Source: Lyngbya sp. PCC 8106 (GTDB lineage Bacteria; Cyanobacteriota; Cyanobacteriia; Cyanobacteriales; Microcoleaceae). Taken from it: a stretch of 64,000 nucleotides of DNA. Shown here in pieces: positions 35,892-45,233 of this stretch (within the stretch, counting starts at the first letter, position 1; every line of letters starts with the position of its first letter). Where the stretch lies: positions 139,150 through 203,149 of the forward strand of contig NZ_AAVU01000006.1 in the NCBI RefSeq assembly GCF_000169095.1, given 5' to 3'. Below the pieces are notes generated by a model. The model saw only the letters and a list, made by a program, of their open reading frames with translations. It had not been told where the DNA came from and did not search any database. Both the position numbers and the translations under genes were made by a program.

Positions 35892-36218
35892 ATGAAAGAC
35901 AGAACTTCTCTCGATACACGAGCATTCTCCATGATTGAGGATAGAACAGGAATTTACGCCTGGATTACCTCTGACGGCTACTATGGAGTATCTACAGACC
36001 CAGTAGAAGCCAGACAAGACGCAATTATTCAGATTTTCAAGGCAGAAATTGCACTGGCACCCGAACGACTCTGTATAATGAGGAGAGGAATTCCAATCTT
36101 TTATAATCGGTTAGCAGAGAAGTTGAGAGCGAAAAAAGACTGTTGTATTGATCGGAGTCAATCTTATCAAATCAGAATAGACGAGACTCTGATGATAGAG
36201 ATAGCAGTAGTTCGATGA
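35892..36218 (+). CDS. Hypothetical protein, 108 aa
   Basis: The frame has a protein-like composition, with a central stretch DRTGIYAWITSDGYYGVSTDPVEARQDAIIQIF and a basic C-terminal half (RRGIPIFYNRLAEKLRAKKD). No ribosome site precedes the ATG at 35892. An internal ATG at codon 14 is an alternative start. I do not recognise a family, and overlapping minus-strand frames are less convincing. No signal peptide or membrane segment is evident. Confidence 0.45.
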   Translation: MKDRTSLDTRAFSMIEDRTGIYAWITSDGYYGVSTDPVEARQDAIIQIFKAEIALAPERLCIMRRGIPIFYNRLAEKLRAKKDCCIDRSQSYQIRIDETLMIEIAVVR

Positions 36219-36819
36219 ATATTCAACCCCTTTCATTGTAGATAATAAGTGAGGACTATCCGGATTTTTCATCGGTCTGGGTTCAGTTGCTTACTCCAAA
36301 AATTCTTAATATTCAACTCCCCTGAGATAGAAGCTGAACGGGATGTATTGAGACTATCATAGTGTTGATCTGATATCGATTGACTCTAAAGAGACAAGCC
36401 GTGGCTGGCATTTACGTTCTCTACATTTCTCAGAGTAAATTTAACAGGATCGCTATTTTTCCCCTTACCCATCTGGAACATCTAATTGTGACTGTTAAAC
36501 TTAATTATCAATAGCGATCTGATTCGCCTCAACTATTTTATCATAAAGTTGGGGCATTTTTTTATAGATTAGTTCGGTTGAATAGAGTCTTGGTTTTACG
36601 AGTTATGATTCTATCCCATTTAGATTAAAAACTGGTTTTATATTTTTCCAATAAATTTCTATCAAATCAATCGGCATCACAGAGAGTTACTACTGCGGGT
36701 AAGTGTTGCATCATGTGTACCCTAAACCTCTATATTCCCCTCTATTTTTAAGTTTAAAACGTAAAAAAAATCCGGTTTTAAATCCCTCATAAAACTGAAT
36801 ATTTGATTGGAAACTGTAC
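36219..36819. other. Intergenic region, about 600 bp, no gene recognised
   Basis: The stretch between the hypothetical gene and the RTX cluster contains no convincing frame on either strand. The one structured element is the terminator at 36526-36563. It lies 300 bp beyond the last gene, so an unannotated short transcript may end there. Confidence 0.4.
36526..36563 (+). terminator. Orphan rho-independent terminator
   Basis: GCCTCAACT (36526-36534) pairs with AGTTGGGGC (36547-36555), with one G-U pair, followed by A and seven T residues. No plus-strand gene ends nearby, the closest stops at 36218. Confidence 0.65.
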
Positions 36820-36873
36820 CTGACTTTTTCCTATAAATTCTAATTTGTTATATAAAACTTCCTGACTTTTTCC
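36820..36873 (+). promoter_or_regulatory. Repeated CTGACTTTTTCC element upstream of the RTX cluster
   Basis: CTGACTTTTTCC occurs at 36820 and 36862, 42 bp apart, about four helical turns. A near-identical copy (CTGACTCTTTCCTAT) stands at 40656, before the second RTX gene. All are 60-130 bp before start codons of secreted-type proteins. Confidence 0.45.
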
Positions 36874-36946
36874 CCTAGCAGATTATATATCTAAACCCAA
36901 TAATAGTTGATATCAATCACAGAAAACAGATTCAGGAGATAGACCT

Positions 36947-37309
36947 ATGCCAAATGTTACTGACTATAAAGTTCTTCGAGACTCCGCTTTCACGCTTAAT
37001 GTTAACCAAGAACGAACCTTAAATTCGTTCAGTCTTCCTGGGGGTCTAGCTGATGATCCTGCCATTCTTTCTTTTATGATTGATCCATCAAATAATGCTA
37101 GTAATCTCAAACTTGAAGTTGAGGTTAATGATCAACGGGTTTATTCTATTACCGCTAGTGGTACTTCTTTACGAACAATTTTAGAACCATTTAGTGTGAA
37201 TTCTCTAAATCAAAATGGTAGCAATACGGTTCAATTTCGCGTCGATAGTGGTACCGCCGGATCAGTACGGATTGACAATGTAATTATTTGGTTTCAACGG
37301 CGAGTTTAA
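36947..37309 (+). CDS. Small beta-rich protein next to RTX gene, unknown function
   Basis: This 120-aa protein starts MPNVTDYKVLRDSAFTL and is rich in alternating hydrophobic residues (LKLEVEVNDQRVYSITASG, NTVQFRVDSG), which predicts a beta sandwich. It ends VIIWFQRRV. AGGAG lies 10 nt upstream of the ATG. There is no signal peptide. It is followed after 114 bp by an RTX protein, so co-expression and secretion, or a role as a binding partner, can be inferred but not shown. I know of similar cyanobacterial hypothetical proteins without a function. Confidence 0.65.
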   Translation: MPNVTDYKVLRDSAFTLNVNQERTLNSFSLPGGLADDPAILSFMIDPSNNASNLKLEVEVNDQRVYSITASGTSLRTILEPFSVNSLNQNGSNTVQFRVDSGTAGSVRIDNVIIWFQRRV

Positions 37310-37423
37310 GTCAACTTAAATCTTGCTGATTGTTTAAGGCGTTAATACTTTAACCCCACTCTAATTGATCAAAAGAGCAAAATCTCTGAATCCAAACCTA
37401 TCTAAAAATAAGGAGGAAAAATT

Positions 37424-38980
37424 ATGGCTAACGTTACAGGAACCAGTGGAAACGATTTTCTCTTGGGTAGCAGTAACGAAGATTACATTCGGGGACTCGC
37501 TGGAAATGATCGGATCTTTGCTTTAGGTGATAATGATAGAGTCTATGGTGGAAGTGGAAATGATACTGTTTCTGGCGGAAGTGGAAATGATCGAATGTAT
37601 GGCGACACAACAGGGAGTTCTGGAGTCTTGCTTCCCCCGGTTCTTACATCGGGTTTGACTTCACGATCTAATACTTCTACTGAAGAATTTTCTTCTTTAA
37701 CTTCTTTAACTCCCCAAAGTTTTACGGCTTTTGAATTCACTCCCCAATCTACTGTTGCTACACAAGAATTTGTCTTTGATGCCAAATTTTTTGAGTTTCT
37801 TATTACCTACAATGATTCCATGACTGGAGGAACTGGAAACGACAGTATTTTTGGAGAACAAGGATTTGATACTCTCGAAGGTGGTAATGGTAATGATTTT
37901 ATTCGAGGAGGATCAGGAGATGACCAAATCTTAGGAGAAAATGATGATGATAATCTAATTGGAGATAGCGGTAACGACACCATTGATGGCGGTCAAGGAG
38001 ATGACAATATTAGCGGTGTTTCTGGAGATGATAGTATCTCTGGTGGTTTTGGAGAAGATACTGTAGATGGAGGTTCAGGAGATGATTGGATTTTCGGTGG
38101 AGGAGATGATGATGTCCTCAACGGAGGTATCAATGTCGGTCAAGATACTATCGAAGCGGGAGATGGAAATGACTTTGTTGACGGTGGAGATGGTAGCGAT
38201 AACCTGTCTGGAGATTTAGGTGACGATACGATGAAGGGTGGCGGGGGTCGTGACTCTATGTATGGGGGTCGAGATGACGATGCTTTAGATGGCGATAGTG
38301 GAAATGATGAGATGTTTGGGGGTGATGGTCGAGATACGGTGTTTGGAGATACCGGAAACGATACCGTTGATGGGGGTGATGATCAAGATCTTGTCGTCGG
38401 TTCGAGTGGTGATGACTCCGTATCTGGCGGTAGTGGTGATGATACAGTAGCGGGGGGTTCTGGTGAGGACATTTTGGTTGGGGGAACTGATAACGATATC
38501 CTCATCGGTGGTGGAAGTTTGCTAACAGATGAAGATCCACCTGTCGCTGATATGGATAACAAACAGGATATTTTCAAGATCACAGGTGAGGAAGTTGGTG
38601 GTTTTGGTAATGATACTATCAAGGGATTTGAAAAGAATCTAGATAAGATTGAGTTTGGTTTTGATATTCTGCTGAATTTTACTCAAAATCCACCTCCTAA
38701 TGATTCAAGCCTGAAGAATTTTGAGGTTCTTGATTACTGGCCTAATGGTAATGTAGCAGGTGCGGATGGTGAATTGACAGATCTCGATTTCCCCTTTGTT
38801 GAAGAAATTGGTAACGATCTACTTATTTACCTTCCTCCATCCGGTAACATTACTTTGGGTTTTCAAGCTGGTGTCATTGAATATCAAATGAATGGTCAAA
38901 CTTTTAACTTTGGTGGAGGAAAATTATTAATTGAAAATGTCAGCAGTTTAACCGAGAATGACTTTATCTTCTTTTCCTGA
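37424..38980 (+). CDS. RTX (hemolysin-type calcium-binding repeat) protein
   Basis: This 518-aa acidic protein begins MANVTGTSGNDFLLGSSNED and consists mostly of GGxGxDxLx nonapeptides (for example GGSGNDTVSGGSGNDRMYG and later GGDGRDTVFGDTGNDTV). These fold into calcium-bound beta rolls. A non-repeat insert of about 80 residues follows the first repeat block (about residues 62-140). The C-terminal about 130 residues are non-repeat and end ENDFIFFS, consistent with an uncleaved type I secretion signal. No toxin or enzyme domain is visible. An AAGGAGG ribosome site precedes the ATG. No type I exporter lies in the window. Confidence 0.9.
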   Translation: MANVTGTSGNDFLLGSSNEDYIRGLAGNDRIFALGDNDRVYGGSGNDTVSGGSGNDRMYGDTTGSSGVLLPPVLTSGLTSRSNTSTEEFSSLTSLTPQSFTAFEFTPQSTVATQEFVFDAKFFEFLITYNDSMTGGTGNDSIFGEQGFDTLEGGNGNDFIRGGSGDDQILGENDDDNLIGDSGNDTIDGGQGDDNISGVSGDDSISGGFGEDTVDGGSGDDWIFGGGDDDVLNGGINVGQDTIEAGDGNDFVDGGDGSDNLSGDLGDDTMKGGGGRDSMYGGRDDDALDGDSGNDEMFGGDGRDTVFGDTGNDTVDGGDDQDLVVGSSGDDSVSGGSGDDTVAGGSGEDILVGGTDNDILIGGGSLLTDEDPPVADMDNKQDIFKITGEEVGGFGNDTIKGFEKNLDKIEFGFDILLNFTQNPPPNDSSLKNFEVLDYWPNGNVAGADGELTDLDFPFVEEIGNDLLIYLPPSGNITLGFQAGVIEYQMNGQTFNFGGGKLLIENVSSLTENDFIFFS

Positions 38981-39066
38981 ATCACATCAATGAAATTAGG
39001 ATCTGACTAGAAATAAGGAATCTTAATTCAGGGGTGTTGACACAATTTTGCTTCTCATCCCTGAAT

Positions 39067-40430
39067 TTACTTTAAAGTTAAAACTCTCTGAAAATATTCT
39101 CGATACAAACCACACCGAGGCATCACTTGATTATCTTGTCGTGTGATTAATCCCAAACTGTACAGCTTATGAGTTTTGATCGGATCTAATTCTACAGGTT
39201 CTAGGGAATCTACAACTTTTTTAAAGGCTTCAGCTAAAGGTGTAGATTGTTGTAGGTTATCTAAATGTCTGCGAAGATGACTACTATAAATACCGACTTC
39301 TGTTGTAGATTGTTTGAGGAGTTGATCGAGAGAAACCTTTTCAGAATGAATATAGTACATTGCAAGTCGAACTAAGTAAGATGTCCTCCGACTAAACTCA
39401 TCAATTTCTTGATTTCAGTTTCATTCCAATTGAGTTGATGTAAATAAGCTAAATCTTGTATTTGTTGCAGATTAAATTCTAGCAAATAAACGGGAACTCC
39501 TGCATTCAAAAAAGATTGATTAATATCGAGGAGAGTATACGTTTCAGTTGAGTAAGCAAGTACCAGGTTTAATTGTTTCCACAAGTCAAATATTTTTCCT
39601 TTTTCATGCCAACTTCGCAGCATCCCAAACAAGTCTTCTCCAAGTTCAGCAGAGGATAAAATTCGATCAGCGTTATCAAATGCTAATACCAAAGGACTAT
39701 TAATCTTTGCAAGCAAATATTCTTCAAAGTAAGCCGTACAGTTATCATTACTACCTAAAATCTCGGTATCCCAATATTCATTTAACTGATTCTCTAGCTT
39801 TAAATAGTAGCTAACTTTCAAACAAAGCCAGCGTAGAAATTTATCTAAATTTTTTAAAATAGCTTTATCTACGTTTTGCAAATCTAGATAGACGGTTTGA
39901 TAGTCATGATTGCCAGCATAAGCTAATATTCTTCTGACTAAGGATGTTTTTCCCATAAGTTTTGGGGCTTCAATCCGAATTAAAGAACCGGGTTTCATTA
40001 CGGTTTCATAGCACAGACTTTCAATTCCTTCTCGCTCTAGATAAAATGATGAACTTAAGGCAACAGAACCTTCAGGAAAGGGAAGTTCTGTAACCCATTG
40101 ATTCACTGATATATTTTCTGAAATAAAATTAGATAAAGTTTGATGTTTTTTCCATTCTCTTTTTAAGGCTTCTTTAAAGTTCTTTTTTCTAACTTTTTCC
40201 CCTAAAGCATCTGACAGCTTATTCCAGAGTTTGTTTCCAATATCTTTGTTTAAGTATTCTGGACTATAACCATAAAACTGAGCCATTTTTTCATAGGTTT
40301 TTCCTTGCCAAGCACCTTGAAGAACTTTGATTTCGATATCACTTAAATATTTTCCACTATTTTTGAATAGAACAAGATTCGCTGACTCTTTGGCTTCAGC
40401 CCAACTAAACTCTGATTCTTGAATACTCAT
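39067..40430 (-). pseudogene. AAA-like ATPase with HTH-like N-terminus, broken by one frameshift
   Basis: The gene starts at the ATG at 40430 (MSIQESEFSW). The N-terminal HTH-like domain (LSDIEIKVLQGAW ... NKLWNKLSDALGEKV) resembles that of the WD40 protein at 30629. The ATPase region has Walker A-like RIEAPKLMGKTSLVRRI and Walker B-like LVLAFDNADRI. The first frame stops right after LVGGHLT. The family continues here with GGHPYLV, and one added base at 39379-39380 joins the frame to YLVRLAMYYIHSEKVSLDQLL and on to the stop at 39067. The gene length is one base short of a multiple of three. Restored, the protein would be 454 aa. Real decay or sequencing error cannot be told apart here. Confidence 0.75.
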
Positions 40431-40655
40431 ATAAATTATATATAATATTAAGCAAGTTTGCCTAGTTTTCAAATTTCAGATACTAAATCAGTATAACTTT
40501 TTTGAAATTTATTAACAAGTCCCTTTTTTAGATGTCGTTCATTTGTGTGACTTGACAAACGATCAGTTTTATTAGATCAGCTTTTTTTAGTTTAACTCTA
40601 ATCAGTCGATCTAATCTTGATCTATCTATCTTTTTAAAAGATTTGCATAAAAAAT

Positions 40656-40670
40656 CTGACTCTTTCCTAT
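40656..40670 (+). promoter_or_regulatory. CTGACTCTTTCCTAT element upstream of the second RTX gene
   Basis: It differs at one base from the 15-mer at 36820-36834 and ends 60 bp before the RTX start. It may be a shared regulator site or promoter component of the two RTX loci. The remainder of 40431-40655 is A/T-rich with no gene. Confidence 0.4.
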
Positions 40671-40730
40671 TGAACATTGTAGAAAGACCCAAACAAAATT
40701 TCACAGTTCACTCATTTATCTAGGAAAAAA

Positions 40731-42182
40731 ATGGCTTTATTAAATGGAGATAACGGTAATAATATCATCAACGGAACTTGGCTTGCAGATCGAATTCGAG
40801 GATTAAATGGCAATGATCAATTATTCGGCAATGCTGGTAACGATGAGGTTTTCGGCGGTTTAGGTGCAGATACAATTGAAGGAAATAGCGGCAACGATCG
40901 CTTACTAGGTGATTCGGAAGGGAGTCAATTTGGAGGGCCGGGTAACATTACCCTGGGACTGAATACAACTTCACAAAATACAACAGTTAATAACTCTTTT
41001 ACTCCCGTTGTTGCTGAATTTTCTCCAACTTTAAATGTTCGCTTTGATGACTTTACCTTCCTCACGAATAACGATCTAATTCGGGGAGGAACAGGTAAAG
41101 ATACCATTCTCGGTGAACAAGGTAACGACAGGTTATATGGTGATAGCGGTGATGATCGCATTTTTGGTGGAACTGGTGATGATTCTGTTTACGGGGGTGT
41201 CGGAAACGATGTTCTTGTCGGTAACTCAGGAGATGACGAAATCTTTGGTGGTGACGGTGATGACAATATTAGTGGAGTTTCGGGAAACGATAATATATTT
41301 GCTGGAGACGGTAACGATATTGCAGACGGGGGTTCGGGTGATGATGTCGTTCGAGGAGAAGCTGGATATGATTTACTCTCAGGCGGTTTAGGATCAGATT
41401 TTCTCAGTGGAGGTGAAAATAATGATCGCCTACTTGGACAACAGGATAATGACACTCTTGACGGAGGTAGTGGAAATGACGAACTCTTAGGGGGAGAGGG
41501 AGATGACTCGATTTCGGGCGGAATTGGTAATGACAGTCTCTCGGGTGATCTCGGAAATGATACACTCGAAGGGGATTGGGGGGATGATTTCCTCACAGGT
41601 GATGAAGGTAATGATAGTTTAAATGGTGGCGATGGTGATGATAGTTTAAATGGCGGTGATGGCGAAGATCTTTTAAATGGTAGTGTTGGTGATGACTTTC
41701 TTGATGGTGGGGATGACGATGATCTCTTAAATGGTGGTGATGGTAGTGATATTTTAACTGGGGGTAGTGGTTATGATATTCTCAATGGTGGATTAGGAAA
41801 TGATTCGCTAATTGCGGGTGGGGGTAGTGATAGAATCTCCTTTACTTTTTCGGAAATGAATCAAGAAGCTGAGTTTGAGTCTTTTGGAAATGATACTATT
41901 GATAGCTTTTTGCGAGGATCTAATATCATTGACTTGAGTGATGTTCCTCTGGGGGTATTTGTTGACGATCAACTCCGAACAAACTTTGATGCTTTAGACA
42001 CCAACGACAATGATATTTTAGATGATGGAGATTTCAATGTGAGTGTGAGTTCTTCGGGGATTACGATTAATGTTCTCGGTGCTGTTGATCCATCTCAGGG
42101 TGAATTTCTGGGCGGTTCAGAAGCGACAATTTTTGTAAAAGATGTAATGGAATTAGATGGTAACGATTTTGACTTTGTTTAA
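40731..42182 (+). CDS. RTX (hemolysin-type calcium-binding repeat) protein, paralogue of the 37424 gene
   Basis: This 483-aa acidic protein starts MALLNGDNGNNIINGTWLAD and has the same plan as the first RTX protein. A short repeat block comes first, then a non-repeat insert of about 60 residues (about 65-125; NTTSQNTTVNNSFTPVVAEF). A long run of GGxGxDxLx repeats follows, then a repeat-free C-terminal about 110 residues ending LDGNDFDFV. It has no N-terminal signal peptide, as expected for type I secretion. Calcium binding is expected from the repeats. The exported function is unknown. The ribosome site is weak (TAGGAAAAAA). Confidence 0.9.
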   Translation: MALLNGDNGNNIINGTWLADRIRGLNGNDQLFGNAGNDEVFGGLGADTIEGNSGNDRLLGDSEGSQFGGPGNITLGLNTTSQNTTVNNSFTPVVAEFSPTLNVRFDDFTFLTNNDLIRGGTGKDTILGEQGNDRLYGDSGDDRIFGGTGDDSVYGGVGNDVLVGNSGDDEIFGGDGDDNISGVSGNDNIFAGDGNDIADGGSGDDVVRGEAGYDLLSGGLGSDFLSGGENNDRLLGQQDNDTLDGGSGNDELLGGEGDDSISGGIGNDSLSGDLGNDTLEGDWGDDFLTGDEGNDSLNGGDGDDSLNGGDGEDLLNGSVGDDFLDGGDDDDLLNGGDGSDILTGGSGYDILNGGLGNDSLIAGGGSDRISFTFSEMNQEAEFESFGNDTIDSFLRGSNIIDLSDVPLGVFVDDQLRTNFDALDTNDNDILDDGDFNVSVSSSGITINVLGAVDPSQGEFLGGSEATIFVKDVMELDGNDFDFV

Positions 42183-42376
42183 TTCATTGTTTAATTAACT
42201 ATTCCGTCGTGAGAAACTTAGTTTTTTAATCAGAACTCGGTTTCTCAATCTTTTGATTTTAACAGGATTAGTCCACACTTTCAGCAGAATACACAGTTCA
42301 TTGTTCTCGACTGTGATGAATCAGCAAATTAGCTGCTAAAATACCTTGAGTAACAATATGATAGGGGAATGCTCAG

Positions 42377-43249
42377 ATGACTCAGGCGAAAATTGGAATT
42401 ATTGGCGGTAGTGGCTTGTATAAAATGGAGGCACTACAAAATATTGAAGAAGTTGAAGTCAATACTCCTTTTGGTTCACCGTCTGATCGCATTATTATCG
42501 GGATGTTAGAAGGGATGCGGGTGGCTTTTTTGGCGCGACATGGACGCACTCATCACTTATTACCCACAGAATTACCCTATCGTGCTAATATTTATGCGTT
42601 GAAAAGTTTAGGGGTTGAATATATTATCTCGGCGTCTGCGGTGGGTTCTCTCAAAGAAGAAGTGAAACCCTTAGATATGGTGGTTCCAAATCAATTTATT
42701 GACCGCACTCGCTCTCGCATTTCAACCTTTTTTGGGAATGGAATTGTTGCTCATATTACCTTTGGTGATCCGATTTGTTCGCAGTTAGCAAAAGTGTTAA
42801 CAGATGCTATTTCTGCTCTAAATTTACCGGATGTTACTTTACATTCTAGTGGAACTTATGTCTGTATGGAAGGGCCAGCATTTTCTACAAAAGCAGAGTC
42901 TAATTTATATCGCAGTTGGGGCGGAACGATTATCGGAATGACGAATTTACCCGAAGCAAAGTTAGCCCGTGAAGCTGAAATTGCTTATGCTACATTAGCC
43001 CTAGCTACAGACTATGATTGTTGGCATCCTGAACATGATAGTGTCACGGTAGAAATGGTTGTGGGGAATTTACAACGTAATGCTGTTAATGCTCAAAAAG
43101 TGATTCAAGAAACGGTTAAACGGTTAAGTCAAAATCTCCCCGAATCTGAAGCCCATTCTGCTTTAAAGTTTGCAATTTTAACGCCATTAGATAAAGTTCC
43201 GGCTGAACGAATCCAAGAATTAGAATTACTGTTGAAAAAATATCTCTAA
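42377..43249 (+). CDS. mtnP: S-methyl-5'-thioadenosine phosphorylase
   Basis: This 290-aa protein carries family motifs IGIIGGSGLYKME, NTPFGSPSD, RHGRTHHLLP and SGTYVCMEGPAFSTKAES, followed by GMTNLPEAKLAREAEIAYA. MTA phosphorylase splits methylthioadenosine, a by-product of polyamine synthesis, into adenine and methylthioribose-1-phosphate for methionine salvage. GGGGAA precedes the ATG at a usable distance. No other salvage gene is adjacent. The gene is convergent with the TauE/SafE operon. Confidence 0.95.
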   Translation: MTQAKIGIIGGSGLYKMEALQNIEEVEVNTPFGSPSDRIIIGMLEGMRVAFLARHGRTHHLLPTELPYRANIYALKSLGVEYIISASAVGSLKEEVKPLDMVVPNQFIDRTRSRISTFFGNGIVAHITFGDPICSQLAKVLTDAISALNLPDVTLHSSGTYVCMEGPAFSTKAESNLYRSWGGTIIGMTNLPEAKLAREAEIAYATLALATDYDCWHPEHDSVTVEMVVGNLQRNAVNAQKVIQETVKRLSQNLPESEAHSALKFAILTPLDKVPAERIQELELLLKKYL

Positions 43250-43264
43250 TTAGACGAGAATAAA

Positions 43265-44158
43265 TTATTGAAACGCTTTCCAAAAAATGTAGATTGAGAG
43301 GATAAACAGTAAACTTTTGAACGCTAAACTCACTGTTTTTTCGGATAAATTGGGTAAAAATCGAGTGCTAAATTGAGCGCCGAGTAAGCCGCCTAATCCT
43401 AATATTGTACCCGTAATCCAGATCACATTTCCTTGCAAAGCGTGTCCTAAACAAGCCGAAAAAGCGGTAATTACAATCACTCCTAAACTGGTTTGAATCG
43501 CGGTTTTAATGGTTTCATTTAAGAGTAATATTTGTAGAGGAACCATGATCACCCCGCCCCCAATTCCAAATAGTCCAGCGAGTAATCCGGCTAAACTTCC
43601 GGTAATAATTTGGGCGATTTGTTGAGATTGAATTTGTTTAGAGTTTTGTTGATATTCAAAGACTAACGAAAGCGGATGAGGCGTAATCGGAAAGAGAGTT
43701 TCAGGAATAAGATTTAATGAAGTTGAGTTTTGAGGATAGCTTGAAAACTCCGATGAATTTTGATTTTCTTCCTGTTTTTTCTTTTGCTTTGTCACTTTTT
43801 TCCGAACTTCGACTAAATAAATATTCAGCAGGAGTAATAGTCCAAATAAAATCAGTAATATTTGACTTGAAAAAAGATTAGCGAGATAAGCCCCAATTTG
43901 CGCTGTAACTAAAGCTGGAAATCCAATCCCAATCACCCGATTTAAACTCAGATAACCCATGCGCCAATTCTGAATACTACCGGAAATGGAGGTAATCATA
44001 ATTGAAAGGGTACTGGTGGCGACTGCATTAATCGGTTCATATCCTAATCCTAGCATCATTGGAACCAGAACCGTACCACCACCAATACCTAAAAAACCAG
44101 CTAAAATTCCGGCAAAAATTCCGCTGACCGCTAAAGTCAATAATTCAGAAATAGTCAT
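43265..44158 (-). CDS. TauE/SafE (TSUP) family permease
   Basis: This 297-aa membrane protein has two homologous halves, each with the TSUP signature: GFLGIGGGTVLVPMML near residue 20 and GLFGIGGGVIMVPLQ near residue 190. A charged cytoplasmic loop (about residues 115-165, KKVTKQKKKQEE) joins them. The family moves sulphur or carbon anions such as sulphite, sulphoacetate and related compounds. The direction and substrate are not evident here. Its first 14 bp overlap the end of the acetamidase gene, so the two are co-transcribed and probably translationally coupled. Confidence 0.9.
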   Translation of the reverse strand: MTISELLTLAVSGIFAGILAGFLGIGGGTVLVPMMLGLGYEPINAVATSTLSIMITSISGSIQNWRMGYLSLNRVIGIGFPALVTAQIGAYLANLFSSQILLILFGLLLLLNIYLVEVRKKVTKQKKKQEENQNSSEFSSYPQNSTSLNLIPETLFPITPHPLSLVFEYQQNSKQIQSQQIAQIITGSLAGLLAGLFGIGGGVIMVPLQILLLNETIKTAIQTSLGVIVITAFSACLGHALQGNVIWITGTILGLGGLLGAQFSTRFLPNLSEKTVSLAFKSLLFILSIYIFWKAFQ

Positions 44159-45128
44159 CCCTGATAAATTTAAAAGTTTGAGGTAAAGTAGACTTTGAGA
44201 TCATACCATGAACCCCTTTTTGTGGAGAATTAACTACCTGGGTGATCCGAAAATTAGCGGCTAGAGAACATAAAACATAACTTTCTTCTGCTTCCAATCC
44301 GATAAACTTTTCGAGAAACTCTATCATCTGTTTGAGTGCAGATTCAAAGGCTTCGTCTAAGGTTGAACCCCATCCCATTGTGATGATATCGGTGGGTGTT
44401 TCTGCAATTGGTGTCGTTAGAGATAAATTTTGATGTAAGTTTAATATAATCGTGCCATTCATCGATGTTTCAATTGCTGTAGTGCTAACTTCTCCTTCGC
44501 CTTGTGCTGAATGTCCATCACCGATTGAAAATAACGCACCAGGAACAAATATTGGTAAAAATAAACGAGAACCTGCTTGTAATTCTGGGTTATCAATATT
44601 ACCACCATAAACTCCTGGAGGAATAGATGAACGGTTGGTTTCAGTTGTCGCCACGCCCAAAATTCCAAAAAAGGGATGTAGGGGAATATAAATCTCACTT
44701 TTGGGGGGAAATTCTGCACAATTTCGTTCTAAGTCGAGGGGAATAAACCGTAGGTTGGGTTCAGAAAATTCTTGGGGTAAAGCACCCCAACCGGAACGAA
44801 TGGCGTTAAACCCCATGGCTAAACGGGGAGAAATGGCTTCTAGACGCACTTCTAGTACATCTCCGGGTTGAGCATTTTTCACATAAATTGGCCCAGTTAG
44901 TAGGTGAGGGCCATTCTCAATCCGGCGTTCTGGGGGTAAATTGTGATAAATTTCGATTAATTCTGGCGTGACAAAGGCTTCAGGTGCTTGCTGACAAATT
45001 TTCAATCCGGTGTAGGTTTCAACTGAGATGCGATCGCCAGAGTCAACGGTTAAGGCGGGTGGAAGTTGATCGGAAAATCCCCCTAAATGAACGGTTTGAC
45101 AATTTGCTTTTAAAAGATGATCAACCAT
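44145..45128 (-). CDS. Acetamidase/formamidase family protein
   Basis: This 327-aa protein has the family motifs GPHLLTGPIYVKNAQPGDVLEV, IYIPLHPFFGILGVA, GGNIDNPEL and FSIGDGHSAQGEGEVSTTAIE. The acetamidase/formamidase fold hydrolyses short amides to ammonia and a carboxylate. The exact substrate is not predictable. It is the first gene of a two-gene operon with a TauE/SafE-type permease, which might export the acid product or import a related anion. That link is inference. Confidence 0.92.
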   Translation of the reverse strand: MVDHLLKANCQTVHLGGFSDQLPPALTVDSGDRISVETYTGLKICQQAPEAFVTPELIEIYHNLPPERRIENGPHLLTGPIYVKNAQPGDVLEVRLEAISPRLAMGFNAIRSGWGALPQEFSEPNLRFIPLDLERNCAEFPPKSEIYIPLHPFFGILGVATTETNRSSIPPGVYGGNIDNPELQAGSRLFLPIFVPGALFSIGDGHSAQGEGEVSTTAIETSMNGTIILNLHQNLSLTTPIAETPTDIITMGWGSTLDEAFESALKQMIEFLEKFIGLEAEESYVLCSLAANFRITQVVNSPQKGVHGMISKSTLPQTFKFIRDDYF

Positions 45129-45233
45129 ATTAATTCTGTTATCCTACAAGTGAGAGTGTTTGTTGCAGTTTATCACTTTCTGAACTTCAACTAATACTCT
45201 AAACAAATCCTTTTTGTGAATCCTCTATTTTGC

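Noticed and set aside
37424..42182. Minus-strand frames inside the RTX genes
   Set aside because: Long proline/serine-rich frames antisense to glycine/aspartate-rich repeats are an expected artefact of the repeat codons.
30629..42182. A complete anti-phage defence island
   Set aside because: The NB-ARC/WD40 and AAA-type proteins resemble sensor modules, but no effector, nuclease or mobile element accompanies them, so I do not claim one.
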